A stretch of 39,201 nucleotides of DNA. It comes from Aquificota bacterium. GTDB lineage: Bacteria > Aquificota > Aquificia > Aquificales > Aquificaceae. The position numbers and the translations under genes are program-made. Positions 31,041-39,201 of the stretch are shown piece by piece. The notes beneath the pieces are model-generated. The model made no database searches, had not been told where the DNA came from, and worked only from the letters and a program-made list of their open reading frames with translations. Each line of letters opens with the position of its first letter. The stretch's first letter is position 1. The DNA is taken from assembly GCA_030549905.1 (NCBI GenBank), contig JAUQQK010000002.1:123376-162576 (forward strand), given 5' to 3'.

Positions 31041-31484
31041 ATGAGGAAAGCGGTTGCATTAAGCCTTTTAGCCCTATCTTTAACCTACGCTCAGGAAAGT
31101 AATACCCAAACTACAGAAAGGCAAATACCTGTGGTTAAGTGTTCTGAGCCTACTTATTCAGTAATGTTGATGGAGCTTGATTGTAAGGCAAATGCCTGTC
31201 AGCAGGTAAATCCCGGGACACCACATATAGCTTATCTTTATGAGATACTTTCTGGCACAGGTGGTGTAAGAGGCTTTGGCAAGGGGCTTACTGCTATGCT
31301 TACAAACGCACTTAAAGCAACAAACTGCTTTAAAATTGTCGATTTAGAGCAGTATGAAAAGATGAAGAAGCTTCTTGCTGCCACAGGACAGCAAGTGCAG
31401 CCTCCTAAGGTGGATTATGTTATTTCTGGTTCTATAACTGCCCTTGAGCTTGAAAGAAGCGGTGGAGCACTTGTGGTGGTTTGA
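31041..31484 (+). CDS. CsgG/HfaB-like secreted protein, N-terminal part (frame broken)
   Basis: 147 codons. The signal peptide (MRKAVALSLLALSLTYAQ) probably ends after Ala17. The rest resembles the periplasmic half of CsgG-type proteins: TAMLTNALKATNCFKIVDLEQYEKMKK, then VDYVISGSITALELERSG, which matches the family's SGSITE-like strand. The frame stops at TGA 31482-31484 after A-L-V-V-V, where the -1 frame continues the family pattern. There is no lipobox, unlike E. coli CsgG. It has its own promoter and a strong ribosome binding site. Confidence 0.7.
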   Translation: MRKAVALSLLALSLTYAQESNTQTTERQIPVVKCSEPTYSVMLMELDCKANACQQVNPGTPHIAYLYEILSGTGGVRGFGKGLTAMLTNALKATNCFKIVDLEQYEKMKKLLAATGQQVQPPKVDYVISGSITALELERSGGALVVV

Positions 31485-31822
31485 TACCTATACTGGGAGC
31501 TATTAATGTGAGAAAGGATAAGGCACGATTAGGAGTAAAGGTAAATGTTATGAACCCTCAAACGCTTGAAATTGTTCTTTCTAACTCCTTTGATGCAAAC
31601 TCTGAAAAGTCCTCATGGGGTCTTTTTGGTGCTGGTGCTGGAGGGGGTGGTGCATTAGGGGGTGGCTGGAGTGTAAGCAAAAACCTATCCTTGGATATGG
31701 TGGCAAGGGATGTAGTAGTGCAGGTGGCTAATTCCATAGCGGAAAAGTTGGCAGGCAACAAGATTGTGGAAAGACCTAAACCACCATCTAAGGAGGATAA
31801 AAAGGATAGCAGTAGTGAATGA
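31481..31822 (+). CDS. CsgG/HfaB-like protein, C-terminal part
   Basis: Continues the CsgG-like fold in the -1 frame: IPILGAINVRKDKARLGVKV, the glycine-rich segment GAGAGGGGALGGG, then DMVARDVVVQVANSIAEKLAG, the usual last helix, and a charged tail. The only start is TTG 31481, which overlaps the upstream stop (TTGA), with no ribosome binding site. It is therefore either translated by re-initiation or is the shifted half of a broken gene. Adding one G in the GTGGTGG run just before would join both halves as V-V-G-L-I-P. Confidence 0.65.
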   Translation: MIPILGAINVRKDKARLGVKVNVMNPQTLEIVLSNSFDANSEKSSWGLFGAGAGGGGALGGGWSVSKNLSLDMVARDVVVQVANSIAEKLAGNKIVERPKPPSKEDKKDSSSE

Positions 31823-32427
31823 AACACCTTTACCTCCTTCGCCACGCACAGAGCGAGTATAACGAAAAGGGTATATTTCAGGGAAGGCTTGACAGCGACC
31901 TAACTCCCTTAGGCTTTGTTCAGGCAAGGCTTTCTGCTCAGGAGCTTTTAGACAAAAACATAGATATTATCTATTCTTCACCTCAGAGAAGAGCCTATAA
32001 AACAGCCCTGACAGTGGGAGACGTGCTGGGTCTTGAGGTGGTGGTGGATGAGCGACTAAGGGAAATGTCCTTTGGAGACTATGAGGGCAGGCACTTCTGG
32101 ACCCTTATGGAACAGGAAGGAGTGCTTATGAGGGCATGGCTTTCCAACCCTTTAAAGAATCCTCTTCCTACTCAGGAGAGCATGCAGTCCTTTAAGGAAA
32201 GGGTGGAAGACTTTTTGAAGGATGTGCTTAGCTCAAGCCATGAAAGGATACTAATAGTAGCCCATGGTGGAACTCTTCATGCTATAGTGTGTCTTGCCCT
32301 TGGTCTGGGGCTTGAAAACTTGTGGAATATACACATGGACAACACGGGCATCACACATCTTTTATACAACTCTGGAAGGTTTGAACTGAAAGCCCTTAAC
32401 CGCCTCTGTCATCTTGCAGGGCTTTAA
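31819..32427 (+). CDS. Histidine phosphatase (phosphoglycerate-mutase-like)
   Basis: 202 aa. The catalytic LLRHAQSEYN (RHG-type motif, with Ala) is at residues 6-15. The family blocks IYSSPQRRAYKTA, LREMSFGDYEGR and LIVAHGGTLHA follow. Substrate is not evident. In Hydrogenobacter thermophilus two such proteins form a metal-independent phosphoserine phosphatase (PspA/PspB), so serine synthesis is a candidate role, as is alpha-ribazole phosphatase or a cofactor-dependent mutase. ATG 31819 overlaps the CsgG-like stop (ATGA), and the 3' end overlaps tsaE by 32 nt on the opposite strand. Confidence 0.82.
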   Translation: MKHLYLLRHAQSEYNEKGIFQGRLDSDLTPLGFVQARLSAQELLDKNIDIIYSSPQRRAYKTALTVGDVLGLEVVVDERLREMSFGDYEGRHFWTLMEQEGVLMRAWLSNPLKNPLPTQESMQSFKERVEDFLKDVLSSSHERILIVAHGGTLHAIVCLALGLGLENLWNIHMDNTGITHLLYNSGRFELKALNRLCHLAGL

Positions 32428-32821
32428 TAAGCTCCCCACAGCCATCAAAGGTAAAAAGCCTTCCTTCCTCAGCCATATCTATCCTTATGGTGCAGTGGCA
32501 CAGCTCAAGCCCTTCCCCCCACTCTATCACAAGAACACCTTTTCCCAAAAAGTCGTTAAGGTCTATATCTCTTACCCTGTAGAGGTCAATGTGAATAAGA
32601 CTTCCCTTCCTTGTAGGATATTCGTTCACAAGCGTAAAGGTTGGGCTTCTTACCTGATAGTCCTCAAGAATGCCCATGCCTTTTGCTATACCCTTCACGA
32701 GGGTGGTTTTCCCTGCTCCAAGCTCACCCACAAGGCATATGACCTCCTTACCCTGCAAAAACCTGCCTATCCTCTCACCCAGCCTTATGGTCTCTTCCTC
32801 AGACTGCAGGAACAGCTCCAT
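32396..32821 (-). CDS. tsaE: tRNA threonylcarbamoyladenosine biosynthesis protein TsaE
   Basis: 141-aa P-loop ATPase needed with TsaB and TsaD for t6A37 formation. The Walker A motif is GELGAGKTTLVKG near residue 34. SPTFTLVNEY and HIDLYRV are typical TsaE blocks, and VIEWGEGL is the conserved W/E segment. ATG 32821 follows AAAGGTG; the upstream in-frame GTG 32830 is less likely. mtaB, which modifies the same t6A, is 1.4 kb away. Confidence 0.93.
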   Translation of the reverse strand: MELFLQSEEETIRLGERIGRFLQGKEVICLVGELGAGKTTLVKGIAKGMGILEDYQVRSPTFTLVNEYPTRKGSLIHIDLYRVRDIDLNDFLGKGVLVIEWGEGLELCHCTIRIDMAEEGRLFTFDGCGELIKALQDDRGG

Positions 32822-32861
32822 CTTTTGCACCTTTTGACTGATGAGCTATATTATAAAAACT

Positions 32862-33329
32862 ATGGAATTTTTCTTCTTTCCAGATGTATATGCGGACAGG
32901 TATCTTATAGACTACTACGTGGTTTCCTTTGAGCTAAGAGACACCTCCTGCGTTCATACGGTTGAGGTAGAGGGCAGGAAATACATATCTGAGGTGCTGG
33001 ACTGGGAGCATTTTAAGGAAAACGCCCGTTCTATTGTGCTTTACGAGTACGGGGACGAGGTGGCGAGGTTCTCTGACATTGAAACCGCTCTAAAAGAAGC
33101 CTACAAGATGGCATGCCTTGAGGCAAGCAGGAGGATGCCAAAGGAAATAATACCTGCCCTTGGTGTGGGTAATCCACCCCTTGAGGTGGTAAAAAGAGTA
33201 TTTCCTATAGCCTTTGAGCTTGAAGAGTTCCCTGAAAACCTTGAGGCATACCTTGATAACCTTGTGAAACAGGTTCAGGTGGAAACCTTTGAATGGGAGA
33301 AGGTGGACGATGACGAAATACCTTTCTGA
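32862..33329 (+). CDS. Hypothetical protein next to hslU
   Basis: 155 aa from ATG 32862, which has TATATT 9 nt upstream and a weak TTTGCA at -35 spacing; ATG 32841 would lie before that promoter. The product begins [20 protein letters not shown] and is soluble, acidic, with an alpha/beta look and an acidic end (VDDDEIPF). I recognise no family. Its 3' end overlaps hslU by 20 nt, so the two are probably co-expressed. It is not HslV, since it lacks the N-terminal Thr and proteasome-like motifs. Confidence 0.6.
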   Translation: MEFFFFPDVYADRYLIDYYVVSFELRDTSCVHTVEVEGRKYISEVLDWEHFKENARSIVLYEYGDEVARFSDIETALKEAYKMACLEASRRMPKEIIPALGVGNPPLEVVKRVFPIAFELEEFPENLEAYLDNLVKQVQVETFEWEKVDDDEIPF

Positions 33330-34653
33330 CATACTTGAAGAGCTAACACCAAAAAAGATAGTGGAAGAGCTGGACAAGTATATTGTGGGACAGGAGGAGG
33401 CAAAGAAGGCTGTAGCCATAGCCCTCAGAAACCGCTGGAGGAGGCAGAGGCTACCGGAGCATATAAGGGACGAGGTGGCTCCCAAAAACCTGCTCATGAT
33501 AGGACCTACGGGCGTGGGTAAAACGGAGATAGCCCGCAGAATAGCACAGCTTATAAAGGCTCCCTTTGTTAAGGTGGAGGCAACCAAATACACGGAGATA
33601 GGCTATGTGGGCAGAGACGTGGAATCTATGGTGAGGGAGCTGGTGGAAGTTTCCTTTCAAATGGTGAAGCAGGAGAGGATGCAGGAGGTAAGAGAAAGGG
33701 CAAAAAGGCTTGCAGAAGAAAGGCTTTTAGACCACCTTGTGCCTCAGCAGCTTGCCTTTGGTATGAGAAGCTCTCAGGATATGGGCAAAAGGGAGGAAAT
33801 CAGGGAAAAGCTGAGAAAAGGAGAGCTTGACGAAAAGGTGATAGAGGTGGAGGTACAGGAAAAGTTTATGCCCTTTATAGGCATTGCTGGACCTCCAGGG
33901 CTTGAGGAGCTTGAAGAACAATTGAGGAACATGTTTGGTAGTATGGGTGGCAGAAGAAGGAGGAAGCTAAGAATAAAGGAGGCTTTACAGCTTTTTGAAT
34001 CGGAAGAGGCGGAGAAGCTCATAGACCAGGAAGAGGTAGCCAGGGAAGCCATATACAGAGCTGAAAACTTCGGCATAATCTTTATAGACGAGATAGACAA
34101 GATTGCGGTCAAGACGCCCGGCGTGGGTCCCGGAGTTTCCCGTGAAGGTGTGCAGAGGGACCTACTGCCCATAGTGGAAGGCACTGTTGTAAAGACCAAG
34201 TATGGTCCTGTAAGGACGGACCATATACTCTTTATAGCCGCCGGTGCCTTTCACATTTCCAAGCCTTCAGACCTCATGCCGGAGCTTCAGGGAAGATTTC
34301 CTATAAGGGTAGAACTACACCCTCTAACAAAGGAAGACTTTATTAGAATCCTACGTGAGCCTAAGAATGCTCTTACTGTGCAGTATACGGAACTTCTTAA
34401 AACGGAAGGTGTTGAGCTTGAATTCACCGAGGACGCCCTTGAAGAAATAGCACGCGTTGCTGAAGAGGCTAACAGTAAAACGGAGAACATAGGAGCGAGA
34501 AGGCTACACACGGTGATGGAAAAACTTCTTGAGGATATCTCCTTTAATGCTCCGGAGCTTTCCGGTCAAAGGATAATCATAGACGCAAGGTTTGTGAGGG
34601 CTAAGCTGGAGGGCATTGTTAAAAGTGAGGAACTAACCAAATACATACTATGA
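33310..34653 (+). CDS. hslU: ATP-dependent protease ATPase subunit HslU
   Basis: AAA+ unfoldase that feeds proteins to HslV (447 aa from ATG 33310). The [21 protein letters not shown] start, Walker [10 protein letters not shown] near residue 58, the pore loop GYVGRD, the I domain (about 115-235), Walker B FIDEIDKI, and sensor segments RFPIRVEL and [10 protein letters not shown] are all present. The longer start at 33289 adds only seven residues and lacks a good ribosome binding site. No hslV is in the window. Confidence 0.96.
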   Translation: MTKYLSDILEELTPKKIVEELDKYIVGQEEAKKAVAIALRNRWRRQRLPEHIRDEVAPKNLLMIGPTGVGKTEIARRIAQLIKAPFVKVEATKYTEIGYVGRDVESMVRELVEVSFQMVKQERMQEVRERAKRLAEERLLDHLVPQQLAFGMRSSQDMGKREEIREKLRKGELDEKVIEVEVQEKFMPFIGIAGPPGLEELEEQLRNMFGSMGGRRRRKLRIKEALQLFESEEAEKLIDQEEVAREAIYRAENFGIIFIDEIDKIAVKTPGVGPGVSREGVQRDLLPIVEGTVVKTKYGPVRTDHILFIAAGAFHISKPSDLMPELQGRFPIRVELHPLTKEDFIRILREPKNALTVQYTELLKTEGVELEFTEDALEEIARVAEEANSKTENIGARRLHTVMEKLLEDISFNAPELSGQRIIIDARFVRAKLEGIVKSEELTKYIL

Positions 34654-35114
34654 GGGAACTTATAGAAAGGATAGAAGAGCTTCTCTACCTTCAGGAAAGG
34701 CTGGGCAACCTTCTTCTCATGTCCAGCTCTGGGAGCTTAAAGCTTAACTTAAGTTCCGCCCTTGATGTGCTATATCATAACGTGGAGCTTCTGGACCTGC
34801 TGGGGGAAATTCTTTCCGGCTTTGAGCAGTTTCAGGAGGAGCTTAGCAGGGAATACATTACGAGCCTGCTGCAGGAAGCCCTCTCCTGGATGCTCGTAAT
34901 ACTGCCAGCCATAGAGGACTCCTGCCCCATATTTCTTCAGGGTATGGTGCCAGACCCCCTTCTTAGAATGAAGGATGTCCTTAGCTCCTTAGAGGCATCT
35001 TCCCATTCAGACTATTATATGTTCATAAGCCTTGGTAAGGAAATCAGAGACCTCTCTTCCCTTTTAAAGTATTACATCCTTCTGGCAAGAAGGACCTCCT
35101 CCAGCCTAATATGA
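34650..35114 (+). CDS. Hypothetical helical protein downstream of hslU
   Basis: 154 aa, predicted all-helical and rich in Leu, Glu and Ser, with no membrane segment or recognisable motif. It starts [23 protein letters not shown] 34650 overlaps the hslU stop (ATGA), so it is translated with hslU. Its 3' end overlaps the convergent FlhB-like gene by 9 nt. Confidence 0.6.
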   Translation: MRELIERIEELLYLQERLGNLLLMSSSGSLKLNLSSALDVLYHNVELLDLLGEILSGFEQFQEELSREYITSLLQEALSWMLVILPAIEDSCPIFLQGMVPDPLLRMKDVLSSLEASSHSDYYMFISLGKEIRDLSSLLKYYILLARRTSSSLI

Positions 35115-35366
35115 TTTCTTTAGCCTGCTTACAAAGACCAGCACTTTGGCAACAGCCCTGTAAAGCTCCACGGGTATTTCTTCATACACCTCCACACGCA
35201 TAAGGGCGGTAAGAAGTTCCTTATCCTCTAACACTGGAATGCCATGCTTTTTTGCGGTTTCTATTATTCTTTCTGCAAGCTCTCCTACACCCTTTGCCAC
35301 CACAAGGGGTGCCTTGTCTTTACCTTGCTCGTATCTTAAGGCTACTGCCTTCTTCTTATCCTCCAT
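35106..35366 (-). CDS. FlhB C-terminal-domain-like protein (FlhX/YlqH type)
   Basis: 86 aa matching the cytoplasmic C-terminal domain of FlhB/EscU export gate proteins: KKAVALRYEQGKDKAPLVVAKG, then HGIPVLEDKELLTALM and VEVYEEIPVELYRAVAKVLVFV. The autocleavage NPTH of full FlhB is absent, as usual in stand-alone homologues. It follows the FliK-like gene by 2 nt, the same pairing seen for YlqG/YlqH in Bacillus. It is probably part of the flagellar export substrate switch. Confidence 0.85.
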   Translation of the reverse strand: MEDKKKAVALRYEQGKDKAPLVVAKGVGELAERIIETAKKHGIPVLEDKELLTALMRVEVYEEIPVELYRAVAKVLVFVSRLKKSY

Positions 35367-35368
35367 GC

Positions 35369-36775
35369 TTACACCACCAGCAAAAAGCCTTCCTTGTAAA
35401 ATGCTCTTCCAACCTCTTCTTTGAGTGTATCAAAGCTTTCCACACTTACGCTTATGCTTTTCAGCCTTATACCTTCCTCCTTCAGCATATCTTCAAGCAT
35501 GTCCTTCTTTTCCCTTATGGCTTTTGCCAGTCCCTCCATGTTGGTAAGAATTCTTATGTCAAGCAATTTTTCCTTTTCTGGCATTTTCAGAAAGCCTGCC
35601 ACATAACCCTCCTCATAGCTTAGCCTGAAAAAGACCGTGTATGTTTCACCGCTTAAAAAGGCAAGCCCTCCCTTTGCACCCTCGTAGTAAAAGGGTATAT
35701 AAAAGGCTTTACCCTGCCTGAGGAAAAACTGCTGAAGACCAACTATTAGCTCAAGCCTGTGGAAGAGCTGTTCCATGGCTGGTAGTTTTGTCTGGTAAAA
35801 ATCCATGAGCCTGTTTGCACGCTCCACCTCCTCCATGAGCCTGCTGTAGGCTGTTTTTGGGTCTTTATACTCGGTTAAAGCCTTTACAAAATCCCTTACC
35901 GCAGGTTCCTGTGAGCCTTCAAGGTATGAAAGGGCTTTTTCCAATTTATCTCCTAACTTTACGCCCTTATCCCTTAGCTCATACAAAAACTTAATAAATG
36001 TATGCCATTCACCCTTTTCTAAAGCCCTTAAGACTTCCCTCTCTCCTAAGCTTTCAAGGGTTTTTATCAGCTGCAGGTATTCCTCATGGCTTGTGCTTTC
36101 AAGCCTTAGGGTTTTTACAGCATTTAAAAGCTCTTTTTTACCAGCCATTGTGGTCTTTAACTGTTCGATAAGCCCTTTTATTCCCTGAAGGCTTTTTTCA
36201 TACTCCACACCCAGCAGTTTTGATAGTTCTTTTGCATGTAAAAAGAGCGTCTGAAGAAGGTGAGCCTTCGCATCTCCAAGAAGCTCTTCTGGTTTTACCT
36301 TATCAAGGAGAAGGTCCACAAGCTTTCTTTCATAGAAGAGCCCTGAGTTTTCTACAGCCTCCTTTAGCCTGAGAGGGTTCATGTTGATAAAAAATTTAGA
36401 GCTGTCCTCAAATATGGTTTTTATAAGCTCCTCGACGGAAGGTCTTCTGTATAATCCAGATATTCTAAAGGTCAAGGGGTTTGTCTCTTCTACTGTAAGC
36501 TCCACCGTATCGCCCGCCATCAGGTTCAAAGATGACCTGTTTTCCGCTTCTATTTCAAAGCCCTGAGGTAGGCTAAGAAGAACCCTTGTACCTTCCGCAT
36601 TGCTTACCTTTGCCCTTATGGTGCTTCCACCTCCACCGGTCAGCTCAAGCAGGACTTCAGGAACGGTGGATAAGACCCTTATCCTCAGCTCCTCACCTGC
36701 CCTCTGTGCCTTTAAACCTTGAGATTGCTCAAGGGCATGGTACAAGAGAACGCCCTCAATTCTCCTAATCTCCAT
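35369..36775 (-). CDS. FliK-like flagellar hook-length control protein (putative)
   Basis: 468 aa from ATG 36775, 4 nt after the ROK kinase stop; an upstream TTG at 36796 is rejected. The N-terminal 100 residues are beta-rich (LTGGGGSTIRAKVSNAEGTRV), the middle is a long helical region, and the last 120 residues resemble the FliK C-terminal domain (FYIPFYYEGAKGGLAF...YTVFFRLSYEEGYVAGFLKM). Position before the FlhB-like gene is the main support. The low similarity typical of FliK proteins limits confidence. Confidence 0.6.
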   Translation of the reverse strand: MEIRRIEGVLLYHALEQSQGLKAQRAGEELRIRVLSTVPEVLLELTGGGGSTIRAKVSNAEGTRVLLSLPQGFEIEAENRSSLNLMAGDTVELTVEETNPLTFRISGLYRRPSVEELIKTIFEDSSKFFINMNPLRLKEAVENSGLFYERKLVDLLLDKVKPEELLGDAKAHLLQTLFLHAKELSKLLGVEYEKSLQGIKGLIEQLKTTMAGKKELLNAVKTLRLESTSHEEYLQLIKTLESLGEREVLRALEKGEWHTFIKFLYELRDKGVKLGDKLEKALSYLEGSQEPAVRDFVKALTEYKDPKTAYSRLMEEVERANRLMDFYQTKLPAMEQLFHRLELIVGLQQFFLRQGKAFYIPFYYEGAKGGLAFLSGETYTVFFRLSYEEGYVAGFLKMPEKEKLLDIRILTNMEGLAKAIREKKDMLEDMLKEEGIRLKSISVSVESFDTLKEEVGRAFYKEGFLLVV

Positions 36776-36779
36776 AGGT

Positions 36780-37637
36780 TTAAATATCGTCCTCAAGTGC
36801 CAGAGCTAAAGCCCCCCTTGCCATACAGTATTCTGCGCATGTGGAAAAGCTAAGCTTGAAGCATTGGGCGGGCAGCTCCTCGCAAGCCTTTTTTAGCTCC
36901 TCTTCAAGGCTGTTAAGAAAAGGCTTCATAGCTTCAATAAGACCTCCACCAAGCACAACTCTATCGGGGTTTAACACATGCACCGCATTCATAAGACCAG
37001 TAATCAAGTACTTTTTGAATTCCTCCACAGCCCTCAGGGCTAACCCTTCACCCTCCATAGCCCTTTTTATTATCTCGTAGTCCTTAAGCTCACTACCACC
37101 TGCAGACCTATACAACCTTTCAAGCCCGTAAGAAGAACAGTAGGCTTCCCAGCATCCCCTTCTTCCACAGCTACAGCTATTACCATCTATCACTATTACA
37201 TGGTGTCCAAGCTCTAAACTGCTTCCGCAGGCACCAAGAAAAGGCTTCCCCCCCACCACAAGCCCACCACCTAAGCCCGTGCCTATGGCTATAAAGAGGA
37301 GCACTTTGCTGTCCCTGTTTTCAAAATACCACTCTCCAAAGGCACCGGCCGACACATCGTTCATCACCCTCACTTCAAGCCCTTCAAAAAGCCTCTTAAG
37401 ATTTACACCGTCAAGAACCCTTAAGTTTGGTGATTTATAAACAACCCCTTCAAGAGATGTAAAGCCAGCTACAGCAATGCCAACTCTTTCAGGCGAACCT
37501 TCCAATACTATCTCTTTTACCTTCTTTAAAAAGCTCTCCCTGTTATGAGCCATATCCCTTATGTAATGCTTTTCCCTGCTTCCATCCTCCCAGAAGACCT
37601 TTATGAAGGTTCCGCCTATATCAACTCCCTTTTTCAT
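36780..37637 (-). CDS. ROK-family sugar kinase
   Basis: 285 aa from ATG 37637. The N-terminal phosphate loop is GVDIGGTFIKV. The catalytic region has MNDVSAGAFGEW, AIGTGLGGGLVV and ELGHHVIV. The ROK zinc site is CSCGRRGCWEAYCS near 160-172. The late VVLGGGLIEA closes the ATP site. No DNA-binding domain is present, so it is a kinase (glucokinase or a related hexose kinase), not a NagC-type repressor. It overlaps the upstream gene by 17 nt. Substrate cannot be read from the sequence. Confidence 0.87.
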   Translation of the reverse strand: MKKGVDIGGTFIKVFWEDGSREKHYIRDMAHNRESFLKKVKEIVLEGSPERVGIAVAGFTSLEGVVYKSPNLRVLDGVNLKRLFEGLEVRVMNDVSAGAFGEWYFENRDSKVLLFIAIGTGLGGGLVVGGKPFLGACGSSLELGHHVIVIDGNSCSCGRRGCWEAYCSSYGLERLYRSAGGSELKDYEIIKRAMEGEGLALRAVEEFKKYLITGLMNAVHVLNPDRVVLGGGLIEAMKPFLNSLEEELKKACEELPAQCFKLSFSTCAEYCMARGALALALEDDI

Positions 37638-38073
37638 ACTCAAGGCTCTTTACTCTTATCCCCTCTTCTCCCTTTGAATACCTTATGTGCAGGCTAACAA
37701 GCCGGTTAGTCATACCCTTTTCCTTCCTTAGGAGCTCAACTTTTAGCTCGCCTTCCTTTATGAACCTTTCCTCCGCCCTTACCCCTGCATAAGCCTTCCT
37801 GTAAGACTGGCATGTTTTTAAAAGCCCCTCCGCACCGCCCATATCCTTTGAAAGCTCCTCAGACATGAGAAGAGCCAGCTCCTCAGCCCTTTCTTTCCTG
37901 CAGTCCTCTAAGCCAAGAAGAAACCCGTAGAAGGCTCTTATCTGTTCAAGTTCTTCCCTTTTTTCTTTAACATCTTCAAGGAATATAAGCAGGGCTGTAA
38001 ATAGGGGGTAGAGTAAGCCCAAAAGTATGAAAAAGGCTATTATATAGTCTTCCTTGCTATACTTTAACCTCAT
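37621..38073 (-). CDS. Membrane-anchored hypothetical protein
   Basis: 150 aa. A short basic N-terminus, one membrane helix (about 11-33), then a charged helix and a mixed alpha/beta region ending in KSLEYEKGS. This single-helix plus coil plus small domain plan resembles GspM/PilO-type proteins of type II secretion and pili, but no sequence motif supports it. ATG 38073 overlaps the corA stop by 4 nt (ATGA), so it is coupled to corA; its end overlaps the ROK kinase gene. Confidence 0.55.
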   Translation of the reverse strand: MRLKYSKEDYIIAFFILLGLLYPLFTALLIFLEDVKEKREELEQIRAFYGFLLGLEDCRKERAEELALLMSEELSKDMGGAEGLLKTCQSYRKAYAGVRAEERFIKEGELKVELLRKEKGMTNRLVSLHIRYSKGEEGIRVKSLEYEKGS

Positions 38074-39011
38074 AGCCAGCCCTTCTTCCTAACCCAGTAG
38101 ATGAGGGCTATGGTAGTAGAAACCATGAGCAGTAAGGAGTAAGGATATCCATACTTCCAGTGCAGTTCCGGCATAAATTCAAAGTTCATACCGAATATGC
38201 TGGCTATCAGGGTGGCGGGCAGGAATATGGTGGCAAGGACCGTAAAGACCTTTACCGCCTCGTTCTGTTTTATGGATATAAGACCTAAAAGGGAGTTCTG
38301 TATGCTGTCTAACTTATCCATGTAGAAGCTTGTGTAGTCAAGAAGTGTATGAAGGTCGTCAAGGGCTACCTTTATGTCCCTCTTTGTTTGTGCATTTACC
38401 CTTGGGCTCTTTACAAAGTGGCTGAGTATTCTTAACTTTTCGTTTATGCTCTCTCTTAAGGTGATGTTCAGCTCATCGTAGTAGGATATATCCCTGATTA
38501 TCTCCTCCGACTGCTCCACGAAAACCTCTTTCCTCAGGTTTCTTATCCTCCTGCCAAGTATTTCAAGCCTGTCGCCAATCCTGTCCACCTCAATGCTTAC
38601 TATTTGAGCGAATATGGCTTCTGGAAACTGGAAGTTCATAGCATTGCTCTCTATCCTTTTTTGGAATATGAGCATGGTGGGGATATCCCTGTAGCGTATG
38701 CTCACCATATACCTGCCCTTTATGAAAAAAAGAACGGGCTCCACGCTTATGTCTTCCTTCTGCTGTATAACGAAGGAAAGGTTCATGTATATAGCATCCC
38801 CCTCCTCCTTGTACTTACTGCTTATCTCTATATCTCCAAAGACCTCTCGTGGAGGCATCTCAAAGCCCACCGCACTCCTGAGCCAGTCTATTTCCGCTTC
38901 TGATGGCTTTTCCACATCAAGCCATACAACCGCATCACGCCTTATCTCCCCAAACTGGTCTATGCCATACTTCCCAAAGCCTCCCTCAAGGCTTGCATAC
39001 ACATGTATCAT
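38070..39011 (-). CDS. corA: CorA-family magnesium/cobalt transporter
   Basis: 313 aa. The large N-terminal cytoplasmic domain is followed by a long stalk helix and two C-terminal membrane helices (about 263-284 and 293-308). The signature loop GMNFEFMPEL contains the GMN selectivity motif. The basic C-terminus (VRKKGWL) is typical. It forms a pentameric Mg2+ channel. The gene starts 11 nt after the DUF3501 stop. Confidence 0.94.
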   Translation of the reverse strand: MIHVYASLEGGFGKYGIDQFGEIRRDAVVWLDVEKPSEAEIDWLRSAVGFEMPPREVFGDIEISSKYKEEGDAIYMNLSFVIQQKEDISVEPVLFFIKGRYMVSIRYRDIPTMLIFQKRIESNAMNFQFPEAIFAQIVSIEVDRIGDRLEILGRRIRNLRKEVFVEQSEEIIRDISYYDELNITLRESINEKLRILSHFVKSPRVNAQTKRDIKVALDDLHTLLDYTSFYMDKLDSIQNSLLGLISIKQNEAVKVFTVLATIFLPATLIASIFGMNFEFMPELHWKYGYPYSLLLMVSTTIALIYWVRKKGWL

Positions 39012-39022
39012 AAGGAACTATT

Positions 39023-39201
39023 TTACTCTGAGCTCAGGTCCTTTATGAGCTCCGCCTTTACCTCTTCCGGCACTATAGTTATAGCCTTGTAGTTGGGATG
39101 GCTTATTTCCACCCTTATCTGTTCTTTTTTGAAATCCTCCACCTGCTGGTCTGTTAGCTTGAGCTTCAGGAAATGAACCACCGCCGCCTTTCCATACTCG
39201 T
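39023..39201 (-). CDS. DUF3501-like protein, C-terminal end (cut by window edge)
   Basis: Open on the minus strand from the right edge to TAA 39025-39023. The 58 visible residues include VVHFLKLKLTDQQVEDFKK, then VEISHPNYKAITIVPEEVKAEL and end IKDLSSE. The pattern of a hydrophobic strand, a D/E-Q helix and HPxYxA followed by a late VPEEV helix fits the end of the DUF3501 family. The 5' part lies outside the window. Confidence 0.6.
   Translation of the reverse strand, partial: EYGKAAVVHFLKLKLTDQQVEDFKKEQIRVEISHPNYKAITIVPEEVKAELIKDLSSE

Noticed and set aside
33090-33660. Minus-strand frames opposite hslU and its neighbour
   Set aside because: Shadows of a well-conserved AAA+ gene; no ribosome binding site and atypical composition.

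Overview
The window looks like chromosomal DNA of a hydrogen-oxidising thermophile of the family Aquificaceae (Hydrogenobacter/Thermocrinis-like). The main reasons are an ATP-grasp subunit that resembles the large subunit of citryl-CoA synthetase (reductive TCA cycle), a DHH-CBS-nucleotidyltransferase fusion of the Aquifex A-adding type, a Trbp111-like tRNA-binding protein, and very tight gene packing with many 1-4 nt overlaps. The assignment rests on family recognition, not on a database search.

Layout. 1-260: end of a CRISPR array with four 29-nt repeats; no cas genes are in view. 424-4680: dnaJ, a DEDDh exonuclease and class A PBP1A, then a small lipoprotein. 4726-6153: ccsA, a strong terminator and tRNA-Ala(GGC). 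6153-6953: a little cluster of a 47-aa basic protein, a membrane zinc-ribbon protein and a small membrane protein. 6972-9807: A-adding tRNA nucleotidyltransferase, then tmRNA with a consensus promoter. 9811-11752: ParB-like protein, Trbp111-like protein and MoeB. 11871-12754: a di-iron metallo-beta-lactamase-fold protein whose C-terminal tail is out of frame. 12850-18058: dnaE facing a DUF309/FUN14/radical-SAM operon.

18132-20389 is the accessory part: a wrecked MntA/HepT-type nucleotidyltransferase toxin-antitoxin pair. The antitoxin gene is split by a TnpB-only IS200/IS605-type element with a hairpin right end and an RNA-like fold. The toxin gene has a nonsense codon. Upstream of it lie MotE-like and FliJ-like flagellar genes. 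21221-23075: mtnB-mtnD-mtnC (methionine salvage). 23041-29680: a seven-gene minus-strand operon (hemerythrin, 12-TM oxidase-like protein, murG, galU, ctaA, ctaB, heme-copper-oxidase-subunit-I-like protein) behind a consensus promoter that contains a palindrome. 29755-35114 (mostly plus): mtaB, a CsgG-like gene broken by a frameshift, a histidine phosphatase, tsaE (minus), a hypothetical gene, hslU and another hypothetical gene. 35106-39201 (minus): FlhB-C-terminal-like and FliK-like genes, ROK kinase, a membrane-anchored hypothetical protein, corA and the end of a DUF3501 gene.

Working themes are tRNA maturation and quality control (A-adding enzyme, tmRNA, mtaB, tsaE, Trbp111), heme A/oxidase biogenesis coupled with a hemerythrin, and cell-wall precursor synthesis. 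Many genes have no Shine-Dalgarno site but a -10-like hexamer 5-10 nt before the start codon, suggesting leaderless transcripts. Others (ccsA, the di-iron protein, the CsgG-like gene, hemerythrin) have strong ribosome binding sites.
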